20,839 nt of DNA from Nymphaea colorata. Taxonomy: Eukaryota > Streptophyta > Magnoliopsida > Nymphaeales > Nymphaeaceae. The stretch covers positions 1-20,839 of the forward strand of contig NW_022204960.1 of NCBI RefSeq assembly GCF_008831285.2, given 5' to 3'. The position numbers and the translations under genes were made by a program. The notes below the pieces were generated by a model. The model had not been told where the DNA came from and searched no databases. It saw nothing but the letters and a program-made list of their open reading frames with translations. Positions 1-9,616 of this stretch are shown here, one piece after another (positions within the stretch are counted from its first letter, which is position 1; each line of letters starts with the position of its first letter).

Positions 1-83
1 CCAACCCCAACCCCAACCCCAACCCCAACCCAACCCAACCCCAACCCAACCCCAACCCCAACCCCAACCCCAACCCCAACCCC
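1..83. repeat. Left telomere, C4A2 repeats
   Basis: Tandem CCCCAA units on the 5' end of the plus strand, with three CCCAA (three-C) variants around 30-50. The orientation (C-rich strand at the 5' end) is that of a true chromosome end. C4A2 is the telomere of oligohymenophorean ciliates such as Tetrahymena; it is not the C4A4 of spirotrichs. Unique sequence begins at 84. Confidence 0.97.
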
Positions 84-149
84 TAATTTGATGTGAAGAT
101 ATGGGTATTGTTTATATTTGGTATTAGTGATTGATGATACATTGGTTGA
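84..149. other. Left subtelomeric spacer / THADA 3' UTR
   Basis: Only 66 bp separate the telomere from the stop codon of the first gene. The segment is AT-rich and contains no ORF. It must hold the whole 3' UTR and polyadenylation signal of the minus-strand gene, so the subtelomere is extremely compact. Confidence 0.6.
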
Positions 150-3100
150 TCAGCATGCATACAGTTGATATATTTTCTCGAGGAGTGGATGCTGGTTGAA
201 TATCCGCTGGAATTGCTCTTCCAGCTCTGGCACTCTCATCAGGAACAGCCTCACCACGGTTTCGAACTGGAACTGAATATGCAAATCCATACCTCATTTC
301 GATTTATTATGTCCCTCTCGTACTTGTCAACGCAGTTCCTTGCAAATTATCCACTGATCTTGGCTAGTGAGAACAATTTATCCATTATCTGTGGGAGTTA
401 TGCCCTAGAGTTGAGGATGGTCTTGTTGTTGAGGAGACAGTAGGTCACGTTGCTGATATCACTGCGGTACTTGTTAGGCTTGTCGTAGGAGAAGATGCGG
501 TCCTGCTCGTTGTTCTTTATCTTGGTCTCGAAGTCGCTAGCCTCCAACAGCAGGTCCTCAAATCCCTTCACAGAAAGTCGCTACAGCACGTGGTACTTCA
601 CCACCTACTCATTCAACTCGCTGAGTCCGAACTTCTTCGATAGGATCTTTGAGGTTTCATACCGGATCTCATACTCCTCGTCCTCCAGCAGTCTCACATA
701 GACGATGGAATGGCTCTCCTCCACTTGCGGGTAGACTTAGAGATGCTCAACGCAGCACTGCCTGAGCTACTCTAGTTCCTCCGGCCTGCTGAACTTCCTG
801 AGCAGGACGAGCAGCAGCGGATGCTGGCGATCGATGCTTTCGACGTACTTGAAGATGCTGATCTTCAGGAAGTGGTTGTTGGTGCTCTGCTCGATCTTCT
901 CCAGCTCGCCCAGGAGGGGGCCTTCCGGAGCGATCTTCAGGATGGATCTGATGAGGAGGACTTGGATCAGGATGTTGTCTGAGGCTATTTTGGAGAGGTC
1001 GATCATTTTGATCACGCTCTCGATGGTCTGGTTCAGGTTCTCGCTGTTCTTAGCCTTCTTGAGGTAGTTGGCAATGCCCTACAGGTACTCCTCTATGATT
1101 TCAGTATCAGCGATGAGAAGGTATTGCGGATTGTGTTATATTTGCAGTTTCAGGAAATGCAAGAACTCAGAATAGTTCTCCACTATCTTCCCCATCCTCT
1201 CGGCCTAATCGAAGCAATCGAATAGCCAGTTGTGGAGGTGGAGGCACTACTTGATGGCTACTGAGTCTCCCATATTCAGGGAGATGATCAGGTTGGCAGT
1301 GTTGAAGTAGTTTCTAAGGATGGTCTTGGTCACTTGGAAGATTTGCTGTAAAAGGGTGGGGTATCTTTCGTGATGCTGAAGGTGGGACTTGTAGTGCTGG
1401 AGCACGTGGTGGATTATCTTCACCATCATTTCGGTCACCACGCTGGATTGGCCTCGAATTATCAGGCTGGTTATCTTGAAAAGGGCCTGCTAGAAGCCAT
1501 GAGTGATGGAGGCATCGATTTTCACTTCGTATTTTTGGTCTTCTAAATAAGCGATGCATTACGCGTGATTTCTATGAGAGAAGTAAGGAGGTAGTAGGCA
1601 GTGGCCAGTTTATAGTGAACTTCGTTGTTGCCGGTGATTGAATCGATGTCTTTCAAGAGGTTGAGACAATAGGGTATGATTCCATTGATTTCCATGAAGG
1701 GCAGAATGGCCTTGGCGGTCATAACCCTCCCCATGAAATTGTTATTCCTTCCCGCCCTCTCAATGAGGGGCAGCATCTCAAGAAGCTTATCCTTGCGGAT
1801 TTGCTTCAAATTTAGCTCGCTCTTGTTGCTGATCTTGGGCTTTTCCTTGAGGTCGAATGGGAGCAGCCTCGAAAGGAGCAGGACGATCGGGTACAATGGA
1901 GGATACATGGTGTTTAGCTACATTGTCTAGAGTTGCTGGGTGAAGAAATCCACCAGCTAGGGGCAACGATGGAAGAATTAGAGCAAGTTGTAGATAGGCT
2001 TAATCCCCACCGTCCTATTCGCCAACACGGAGAATAGCATCAGTGAGGAATTCCTCACGCCCCACTCCTCGCCAGTAAAGCCACGGATCGACGACATGAA
2101 AGCCGAAGAAACGTACGGGTCAAGGTCGCCCTTCAAGTCACCGTCTTGGAACAATTTTCTACATATTTTGCATTTGATACTTGAGGATGTTCAGAGAGTG
2201 GATCTTAAGCTCAACGGAGCTTCCCGAGGTCTACTGGCTCAGCTACAGTAGGGTCTTTATGGTGTTCTCTATCATTTGCTTGCGTCTCAGTGCTTCGCTC
2301 TTCAGCAGGCAGGTGAAGGCGTAGGGTACGCCTGCTGACCTCCTTAAGATATTCGTGAAATTTCCTTCCTTTAGGTTCACCAGCAATTTCTCCAGCAATT
2401 TCTCAGGCAATTCGCTGAGTTTCTTATCCTCGTTGTCGAAGATGACCTTGGCCATTTTGGCCAAGCCGTTGGAGATCCGATCGACCGACCCCATGTGTTT
2501 CAAGTTGATCAAAGCATAGAAGTAGGTATTGACCAATTTGACCAAGGAATCGGTGGGGATGTAGGTGTTGGAGTAGTTGGTGCCCACCATATTGCCGATG
2601 CTCTGGAAGACAAGCCCCGCCTCTCTCGTGAGGAGGTAGAAAGAAACAACCAGCATATTCTATATTCCCTCCTCTTCATTCTCCATACTGGTCAATAGTG
2701 CAGTAGTCTCGAAGAAACTTCCCACGTTTTTGCTGGTTTCTTACAGGAAATGCCCCCGGCAGTCCACTTTGTACTTCTTGTCTGTTTGGGACTGGGGAAG
2801 AGAGTCGAGGACGACGGTTGATATGTTGGATGAGCAAATCTACACCGAAAATAGGATGACTTGGTTCATGAGATCGAAGAACTCAGCCAAAAAGTTCTTC
2901 ACCTCTTAGAAGTGAGGCTTGAACTTGTCAGGCTAGCTCCTAATGCTAGAAGCCAGATGATCGAACGTGTAGGAAAAGACTGTCAGAATACCGTGGATTA
3001 AGTTGCTATAGTAGCTTTCTTCTTGGGAGGCGAATTGTTCTTTAAAGATAACGTATCTTTCCTTCATGATGGTCAGGAACATTTCGCAGATATTGAGCTC

Positions 3101-5424
3101 CTTCAGGGCATACTTTTGTGGCAGTTGAAGCAAATGCGGGTAGGTTTGGCTAATGAAGGCAAGGATCCTGCAGGCGTATTCGTATGATTTGATGGTTAAT
3201 TTATTTGCGTTGACGAGGGACTCAGTCCAGAGCTGTTTCAACTGGTCGACGGCTTAGAGATCGTAGAAGAAGGTTAGGATTTGGTGGGAGAGGATGCGGA
3301 CACTCTCGTAGGAGGACTGGAGACAGCATAAAAGATTCTAGAAATTGCGATGCTAAAAGTAAGTGGTTTGCTTGAGGATGTGGGATGCTTAGAGAATCTG
3401 GCCCTTCTTTACTTATATTTGGTTTCGGTTGAAATAGGTACCGATTAGGACCAGGATCTCGAGAGCTGGGTTAGCCAGTTCGAAGATAACATCAGGGAAG
3501 ATGTTTTAGTAGCACAAGGTGATGATATTTTGGAGGAATGCCTTGAACTCAGCAAAATACTCACGAGGTTTATACCTTTTATTTTTCTTCAGTTACACTT
3601 CTGTTTTGGTCAGCTAATTTTCGTAGACTGTCCTTTACCTTTCAAAGACTTTCTTCGTTGCGTTGAGATACGATTTTCTATATTATGGAAGTGACGTCTT
3701 GAGTGAATGCCGATAGAACTCCAAGGTGAGATCCAGTTATAATGGCTCCATGGGTAATGAAGCTTTCTGGTTGACTGTAACAAACTCCAGTGCCTTTAAG
3801 GCAACATTCGAATCATTGTTAAGAAGCATTTCCCGAATTTGGTTTTTGGTGAAATTGATGGTCTTATCCTCCACATGAACGAAGCATTCTTTTTGCCCAT
3901 CGACGACGATCTTGTTTAGCTCTTTGTAACATTTCAGAAGAGAAATGATGCCGATTAGGATGGATCCTTTGCTGGCCTATTGCTCACAGAAGGACAATAT
4001 CTCCTTGAGGATGATGGGCTAGGAGTTGACAGAAAGGATGATAGGATTGATGAACTCAATTATTCCCCTTATATGCCCTCTATTGTCGGCAGAGAGGAGG
4101 CATTCCTTATACTCGTCAATCCACCTCTTGATCCACTGCGAGTAATCCTTGCCAGCCTATTCGTAAAGTTTCTCGAACAGCTTCTCAGCGCAATCAAAAG
4201 CGTAGGGGATGGTCATGTTGCCCACCTGGAAGATCGTATCACGGATGACTGTGGGCCATTGGGAGACAATCACATCGGTGGAAAACCCATTCTTCAGGGC
4301 TACTGTGGCTATGAAGAATTTTCGAATGAAATTTCCGTCTAAATTCCAATGGGCTTCGGAATCCTTCATGATAATGGAGACGATTTCTTCAAGATGGCAG
4401 TAGATGGACCGGCCCACTTCGAACAAGGTGACGATATTATCGAATACGTTCTGCTTGTCCTTATAGTTGGGATAGTAGCTCTGGAAGGCTTTGACCAGCA
4501 GAGGAGCGATTTGGCATTTCTGTTCGGTTTATTTTAAAGTTGGGAGGAGCTGCATCATATCCGAAAGGACGTCCTCTCCCAGGATGACATTGCGAGCGTG
4601 GAGGTAGTGGATGATGCAGATAAGATTGGCCTACTCTGGCTTTGGCTAGTTTGGATTGAGCTGCAGCAAGAGGAGGTAGATTTGCGTTAGGACTTACTTT
4701 GTTAGGATTTTATGCTGTAGGGCAAGCTTCCTCAAATTTTATGAGATTTTTTGTTTGATCTACGCATCGAATACCTTGAAGTAAAGTCTGAAGATGCTGT
4801 TGAGGGATCTCAGGACATCCACAAAGTGTTCAATCCATCTCAGCTTAAATGTATCGACCATGATCTTATGGGTGCCCTGCTCGAACTCTCTGAAAGTAAT
4901 CGAGAAGACAACCTATAAGTAAGGTGCTTTTTGGGTAAATTAGTTATTCCCTGCCCTGATCAGCATGTCCAGAAGCTCAAGCAGGTTTCTGTTCTCTTGG
5001 TACTCTTCGATCGCTATCCGCTTAAAGATGGTATTGAAATCCTAAACGGCAAAAGGTTTTAGCTGGTTGAGTCTTTTTAATGTGTTCATGAGGACGGGCT
5101 TTGATTCGGTGTTTCCGAATACGTATTCTTTGACATGCAAACTGGTGAGATATTTGACGATGAAGTCTATATAAAAAATGTCTAACTTTTTTGCGGTTCA
5201 TCCTTGGGGTCGTTGCTGTCGATATACCGTTTATACACTTTGAATTTCTGGCGGATGTTGGTCGTCTCGGTGAGTAAAAAGGTCTGCTGATGGATTGCCT
5301 CTTCAGGGATTGCATTATCACTGGCGATTGATGCGATTTCTTTGAGTTATTCTGCATAGGAGAAGCGAGGGCGAAAATCCCGGTGAGGATTTTTGAGGTT
5401 ATTGATGATTTTTTGCATCTACAT
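150..5424 (-). CDS. THADA/Trm732-like tRNA-methylation cofactor
   Basis: In yeast Trm732, and its animal relative THADA, pairs with Trm7/FTSJ1 for 2'-O-methylation of tRNA position 32; that role is known for the family and inferred here. With TAA/TAG as sense codons and four introns removed (5167-5186, 2159-2180, 1543-1562, 273-292) the frame runs to TGA at 150-152 and gives about 1730 aa; human THADA is about 1950 aa and yeast Trm732 about 1420. DUF2428 landmarks appear in family order: VDCRGHFL (about residue 883), LLTREAGLVFQ (about 920), LRRSAGVPYAF (about 1020), HSLNILKKLFQDGDLK (about 1085), EEWGVRNSSLMLFSVLANR (about 1110) and GRVMTAKAILPF (about 1230). The rest is helical and HEAT-like. 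Two in-frame ATGs exist (5424 and 5418); the outer one is used here. It is divergent from the next ORF with only 28 bp between, and its stop lies close to the telomere. Confidence 0.9.
273..292 (-). other. THADA intron 4, 20 nt
   Basis: GTATGGATTTGCATATTCAG on the minus strand, phase 0. Splicing avoids TGA at 251-253 and continues into the charged C-terminal helix FQFETVVRLFLMRVPELEEQ, ending at TGA 150-152. Confidence 0.88.
1543..1562 (-). other. THADA intron 3, 20 nt
   Basis: GTAATGCATCGCTTATTTAG on the minus strand. Splicing changes frame and joins SLIEIT to QDQKYEVKIDAS. Unspliced, the frame ends at TGA a few codons on. Confidence 0.88.
2159..2180 (-). other. THADA intron 2, 22 nt
   Basis: GTATC...TGTAG, 22 nt. 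Its removal restores the conserved THADA segment HSLNILKKLFQDGDLK exactly. Unspliced, the frame hits TGA within about 10 codons. Confidence 0.92.
5167..5186 (-). other. THADA intron 1, 20 nt
   Basis: Minus-strand sequence GTTAGACATTTTTTATATAG. Removing it joins two reading frames and gives QKNFIVKYL without a gap; without removal the downstream frame is lost. GT and AG ends. Confidence 0.85.
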
Positions 5425-5452
5425 GGGTATTGTTGATGATCTTTATTAATAT
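5425..5452. promoter_or_regulatory. 28-bp divergent intergenic gap
   Basis: This is the only sequence between the THADA start codon and the ATG of the plus-strand ORF at 5453. It is AT-rich. If both ORFs are genes it would have to serve as a bidirectional promoter. More likely the small ORF at 5453 is spurious and the THADA promoter extends across it. Confidence 0.3.
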
Positions 5453-5674
5453 ATGGTCTATAAAATAGAAAAGAAATTAATCAAACAGGCTATTACAACT
5501 CCAGATATTAATTTTTTGGGTCAAAAGGAAAAAATTCGAAGGATTTTAACACGATTAAAGACTTTTAGTTTTAGTGATTTGGCATTTTTAACTTATCATA
5601 ATGAGATATTGATATGCCTTTCTGCATAAATAATTAACGATACTAAAGATGGATGTTTTTACTATAATTTATGA
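5453..5674 (+). CDS. Weak small ORF, 73 aa
   Basis: ATG to TGA with one in-frame TAA. The product begins MVYKIEKKLIKQAITT and is basic and Lys/Ile-rich, with no family recognised. In a genome with TGA as the only stop, ORFs of this length arise often by chance. In favour: amino-acid composition looks protein-like and it continues almost directly into the ORF at 5653 in another frame. I found no 20-22 nt GT-AG intron that joins them. Confidence 0.25.
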
Positions 5675-5898
5675 TTTTATCTTATATATTCATATTGGAT
5701 TGCCATTTTAGAATTAATATGGAGCACATCATATCAAGCCTTTTTATCTTGGGAATGATTCTTATGACTTATCTGTCAAATAGGCCCTTTTCATACCATA
5801 ATCTATATTTCGGTCTAAATATACTTATCTATTTTTCTCTAATTTTGCCAATCTTGATCTCTTCGGTATATAAACATTAAAAACGCTCACCTATTTGA
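5653..5898 (+). CDS. Possible small membrane protein
   Basis: The open frame has candidate ATGs at 5653 and 5671 and ends at TGA 5896-5898, giving 75-81 aa. It has two strongly hydrophobic stretches, IISSLFILGMILMTYL and LNILIYFSLILPILISSV, separated by a short polar loop, then a basic tail. Two transmembrane helices are plausible, but the AT-rich DNA itself biases translation toward Ile/Leu/Phe. No family recognised. Confidence 0.25.
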
Positions 5899-6107
5899 TC
5901 ATAATTATTATTTTCAAGGCCATTATGAGAAAATCTAAGTCCTTTGTAAGGATGTTTGTATCGTTTAAATGCTACAAACATATGGGTTAATAAAATCTAT
6001 TGAAGTAGCATAGCTCTTCATGATTTTTCTCTTCGTAGATAGTTATTTTATCGTTATCATTGACTAAAATTATAAAAAAGTATATGTTTTATTAGGTTTT
6101 TTACTCC

Positions 6108-6446
6108 ATGCTATCTAAGTTGTAAAAACTAAAATTAAACTCAAATGATTTAATATGCAAAGTTTTTGAAATTCGATAAATTAGATAGAAAAAAATGGGG
6201 AAAAGGCTTCGGGCTTTTGAAAAAACACTGGTTTATATTAAAAATGTCAATAAATTTAGAATTATAATTATGATTATAAAATAGTTTTTGAAAAGTTTTA
6301 AAAAAAGGTATGAAAAAGATAAGCATTTCCCTTCTAGATAGTCCTATCATCTTGGAAAATTACCTATCCCCAGTGGTAAGGCTGTATTGATCACCACTTC
6401 TTTCGTAATTTCTCAATCATTATCCTCACGATCCTTAAAAGGTTGA
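6108..6446 (+). CDS. Weak ORF, basic hypothetical protein
   Basis: About 112 aa from ATG 6108 (an in-frame ATG also at 6084), ending TGA 6444-6446, with four in-frame TAA/TAG codons. Lys/Arg-rich and no family recognised. Coding character improves toward the C-terminus (around RYEKDKHFPSRQSYHLGKL). An ORF this long is not rare by chance when only TGA stops translation. Confidence 0.22.
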
Positions 6447-7031
6447 TTTTCGCATCAAATCACCATGAATAATCTGATAATTAAAAATGAATATTATGAA
6501 AGAACTATCGTGGTATTCAATATTTCTTTTTGTATTTTGATGTTTGCTTACAAGGGAATAACAAAAAATCATTTGAAATTCTTTATAAGTGATTTATTAA
6601 CCTACGACCATTCACAAAATATTGGAATAGTTTTATTGCGGAAGTCCCTATGTGAGAATTTTACAAGGCTAAATATACTTTTCATAAAGTCATGAAGAAA
6701 AAAATGAAATGATGATTTTTCAACCCTGATGTTAGGAACACTCCTTAATCTCTTAAAATATTTAAAGAAACAACGAATAGAATTATGGTCCTGCTTTTGT
6801 AATTATAATCAACTTTTACCAACGTTTTAATATAAGAGCATAAGAAGAAAAATATATATAACTCTCCTAAAAATGGCATTAAAAATGATTTAAGTTTATT
6901 CATCAGAAGTCAATTTTCACCATCATTTTCTTACCCCAAGAATAGACACCTAGCTGAGACCATTCCCATATACTATTAAATGTTTTCCATTATTGAATAG
7001 ACCAAAATCAATATTCCAATCAAAAACCATT
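6447..7031. other. AT-rich spacer, no convincing gene
   Basis: Contains one 76-codon ORF (6465-6695, plus) with hydrophobic, Phe/Ile-rich composition and no recognisable domain, then about 330 bp with stops in all frames. Nothing else supported. It would contain the promoter of the gene at 7032. Confidence 0.4.
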
Positions 7032-7733
7032 ATGGCGCCCCTCACCTCTCAAAATCATTTGATTTTCTAATTATTGATTGCCCGAATTTTCTCTTCGCGT
7101 GTCAATTTTCCTCAAAAGAATAAATGGTTTATCGAGGGACCCAATAAGTAAAAAAAGTTGAGAGTTGTTATTTGGCGGAATTCCGCCGATAGCCGTCCAG
7201 GAGACCGTCGTTTTTATTTTACAGATAACGGTAAACCACGCGAGATGACGGAAATAATATTCTTGGATTATATTATTTTTATTTAATTCGGACATGCCCA
7301 ATAAAACATCAGATAGACTCTCCAAAAGACAATACTCGAGAATATCGCTTAAGGTAATTTGGGGATGACTTAGAAACGAAAGATTTTAGTGAATATGGTA
7401 GTTTATGAGGGATATTCAATAGCGAGAGCAATCAAGAAACTTAACATCAAGCTCACCACCGCTAGACTTATCCTTCAAAGATATAAAGAAACAGGGACTT
7501 TTCCTATGCGCAAATTCAAAAAGGTCGGCAAAATGTTGTTGGATTTGCAGGAAACACCCAAACAGGCCAAGATCAAGATCTAATCAATGGAAGAAGTTGT
7601 AAAAGTTGAGGATGAGAAAAAAGAATAATTAATTGTCGGCAAAATAAAGGAAGAATATTCATATCAGTGCTAAGAGCCCTACCAGAGAGCCATGACATTT
7701 CCGATTATGTACTATTGGCCAGTATTGAACTGA
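7032..7733 (+). CDS. Helix-turn-helix protein, transposase-like
   Basis: A 233-aa frame from ATG 7032 to TGA 7731-7733, reading through several TAA/TAG codons; no intron is needed. The central part contains an N-terminal-transposase-type helix-turn-helix: RKILVNMVVYEGYSIARAIK, then LNIKLTTARLILQRYKETGT (about residues 115-153). This has the same layout (a lysine/arginine-led helix, G-x-S-I, then a T-A-containing recognition helix and Y-x-E-T-G) as Tc1/mariner and Psq-type DNA-binding domains. Before it lies RRFYFTDNGKPREMTE, similar in style to linker motifs in such proteins. After it the tail is acidic and Lys-rich. No DDE catalytic domain follows, so it is a DNA-binding domain only: a domesticated factor or a transposon remnant. 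Confidence 0.5.
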
Positions 7734-8604
7734 TTATCGTCATGCGTATTATATATATTAAACTGAGGAGGCTTGCCTGATAACCAAACAAATAAATGCT
7801 GAAGTTTTATTGGTCGTTTGGGTGTAGCAGGGGTTAGGCTTATTTTTTTTATGAATGTAAATGCCAAACGTTGATATCTTCTCTGCTTATTCGAATAAAA
7901 TTAATTAAAACTTGATTAATTTTATCGAAAAATGCTAATCTTCTCGGAAAATAATGCCCCTTTCCTATGTTTGGATTTAAGAAGGTTATTTTTAGCTTTT
8001 TCCATATGTTATCATTTAAATCTCGAATTATTTTATAAGTAAATAATGATAGTTCTCAATCAAATAGCTTCTTGTCTAGAATACGGATCAAAAACCTTGG
8101 CATAAGGCCAGTCCTGAAAAATCATATCAAGACTCCCATTTAAAATCATAATTCCTTACGATTTTTTTGCATTAAACATTTTATCAAACTGATTATTGGA
8201 ATTTGAATGATTAATTGAATCCTTTACCTTGGATTGTCATATATGGTTAGGTATTTAACCCTTCACAATTATTCAATAATTATTGTATTTCGGAAAGATC
8301 ATCCATTTATAATACTTAACTATTCATCTTTAGAAAAATACCGAGAAGGTAAAAGATGCATATAACGTTTGAATGCTATCACTGACAACAAAAATAAATG
8401 TAATACGGAATCGTTTAGAATAAAAATGCTTTTTATTGAATAAAAAAGGAAACATTATTGAAAATTGATAAAAACATAATAAAAGGAAGGTAATCAAACA
8501 TCGATAATTCTTATTTTAGTCTCACCGTCAAAATATGATAAGAAAATAGCTTGTAATTCCTTATAAAATCCAAACATCTTTGATAATTCTATTCTTCCAA
8601 TTAA
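7734..8604. other. AT-rich intergenic region
   Basis: About 870 bp of AT-rich DNA with no ORF I would call. It contains a strong A/T inverted repeat at 7892-7927, listed separately. It carries the 3' region of the HTH gene and the promoter region of the gene at 8605. Confidence 0.5.
7892..7927. repeat. A/T inverted repeat (hairpin)
   Basis: The left arm CGAATAAAATTAAT and right arm ATTAATTTTATCG are near-perfect reverse complements with an ~8-nt loop. It could form a cruciform or RNA hairpin between two plus-strand genes. Function unknown; AT-rich DNA yields such repeats by chance. Confidence 0.4.
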
Positions 8605-9324
8605 ATGCACGCCAACCCATTTAAGAAGGATTCTCCTATCCTCCACCTCTACCAAAAATCACGAAGCAAATCCCAAACCAACCGAAGCGCCTCCCGCAAC
8701 AGGGCAAATTCCTTTAGAAATTTCCAGGTGAAGATGATATCAAACGCCCTCGACAAGCAGCACATCATTCAAAAGGAGTACAACGGAGAGAAGAATAAAT
8801 AAATGCGAAGAGAAAGACAGATGTCCAAGTACTATGGGATTTAAACTTTTAGGTAAATGAGATTAATATTTAGAATGAACCTCCTTTCGCCACAACCTAC
8901 CAATAAAAAACCTCAATAAATCGCATAGCATAAGTTAGTCTCACATAGGACCAGCTAAAAAATATCAACTCTCATAAATATCAAGCCACAAACTTCTGAC
9001 TACATCAATAGCCAAAGGTACATGAGTTACGAAAGCAACTACTTAATCCAGAACACTGAGTCAAAACATTCAGAAAACGCTCTTTCCTCCACGAGTGAGT
9101 TATCGTGTGGGAATTCAATGAGGTCCAGTGGTCGCAAGATCTCTTTTTTTAGCTAGACAGAAAACAACCCCTACGATTAACTGTAGAATAAGAATAAACG
9201 GAGTCGGTTCCAAGAAGAGAAAAGACAGAGAGTAGACAAGATAAAGGAGGATTATATCAATGAAGATTATATGATTCATAGAAATGCCAGCAAAAAGATT
9301 GTCAATTACCAAAGATATGCATGA
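8605..9324 (+). CDS. Hypothetical basic Ser/Asn/Gln-rich protein
   Basis: A 239-aa frame from ATG 8605 to TGA 9322-9324, containing about eight TAA/TAG codons. The N-terminus MHANPFKKDSPILHLYQKSR is followed by an Arg/Ser/Asn-rich region (SKSQTNRSASRNRANSFRN), then a Ser/Thr/Asn-rich middle and a charged C-terminal helix (SRFQEEKRQRVDKIKEDY). No transmembrane segment and no recognised domain; it looks largely disordered. A candidate 21-nt in-frame intron lies at 8853-8873, so the mature protein could be 232 aa. The codon composition is less A/T-biased than the flanking DNA, which supports a real gene. Confidence 0.5.
8853..8873 (+). other. Candidate 21-nt intron
   Basis: GTAAATG...ATTTAG, 21 nt, with the same ends and size class as the well-supported introns here. 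It is a multiple of three and contains no TGA, so retention or removal both keep the frame open. Only transcript data can decide. Confidence 0.45.
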
Positions 9325-9616
9325 GTTGTTTATTCTAATTTAATATTCATCAGATATTGGACAATTTATTGAGTGTGGACCCATTCATACATAAAAAACA
9401 TAAAGATAATGTGAGATGGCTAATCTTTTTCGCAGATTAATCTTTAGATAAGTATTTTCATCTTCTCCAAACCATCCAAATGAAAATCCATATATGAAAG
9501 GTCATTAATTATCCAAAGCCAATAATCCAGATCAGTTTTTTCGTTTAAAATCCAAAATATTTAGAGAAAATAATTAATAATTAATCAATTAAAAAGTAGA
9601 ATTCACACATAATAAG
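9325..9616. promoter_or_regulatory. AT-rich spacer upstream of helical-array gene
   Basis: A 292-bp intergenic region, about three-quarters A/T, without coding signal. It must include the promoter of the gene that begins at 9617. No specific element could be recognised. Confidence 0.35.

Noticed and set aside
1676-1930. Plus-strand ORFs inside 150-5400 (for example 1676-1930, 3980-4342, 4209-4403)
   Set aside because: All are antisense to the THADA frame, which has strong family landmarks.
2159-2180. Treating TAA/TAG-interrupted genes as pseudogenes
   Set aside because: TAA and TAG occur throughout conserved frames in every gene while TGA occurs only at ends or in introns, so this is code reassignment and not decay.
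7032-7325. Minus-strand ORF of about 97 aa
   Set aside because: It lies antisense to the helix-turn-helix ORF, which has a recognisable domain.
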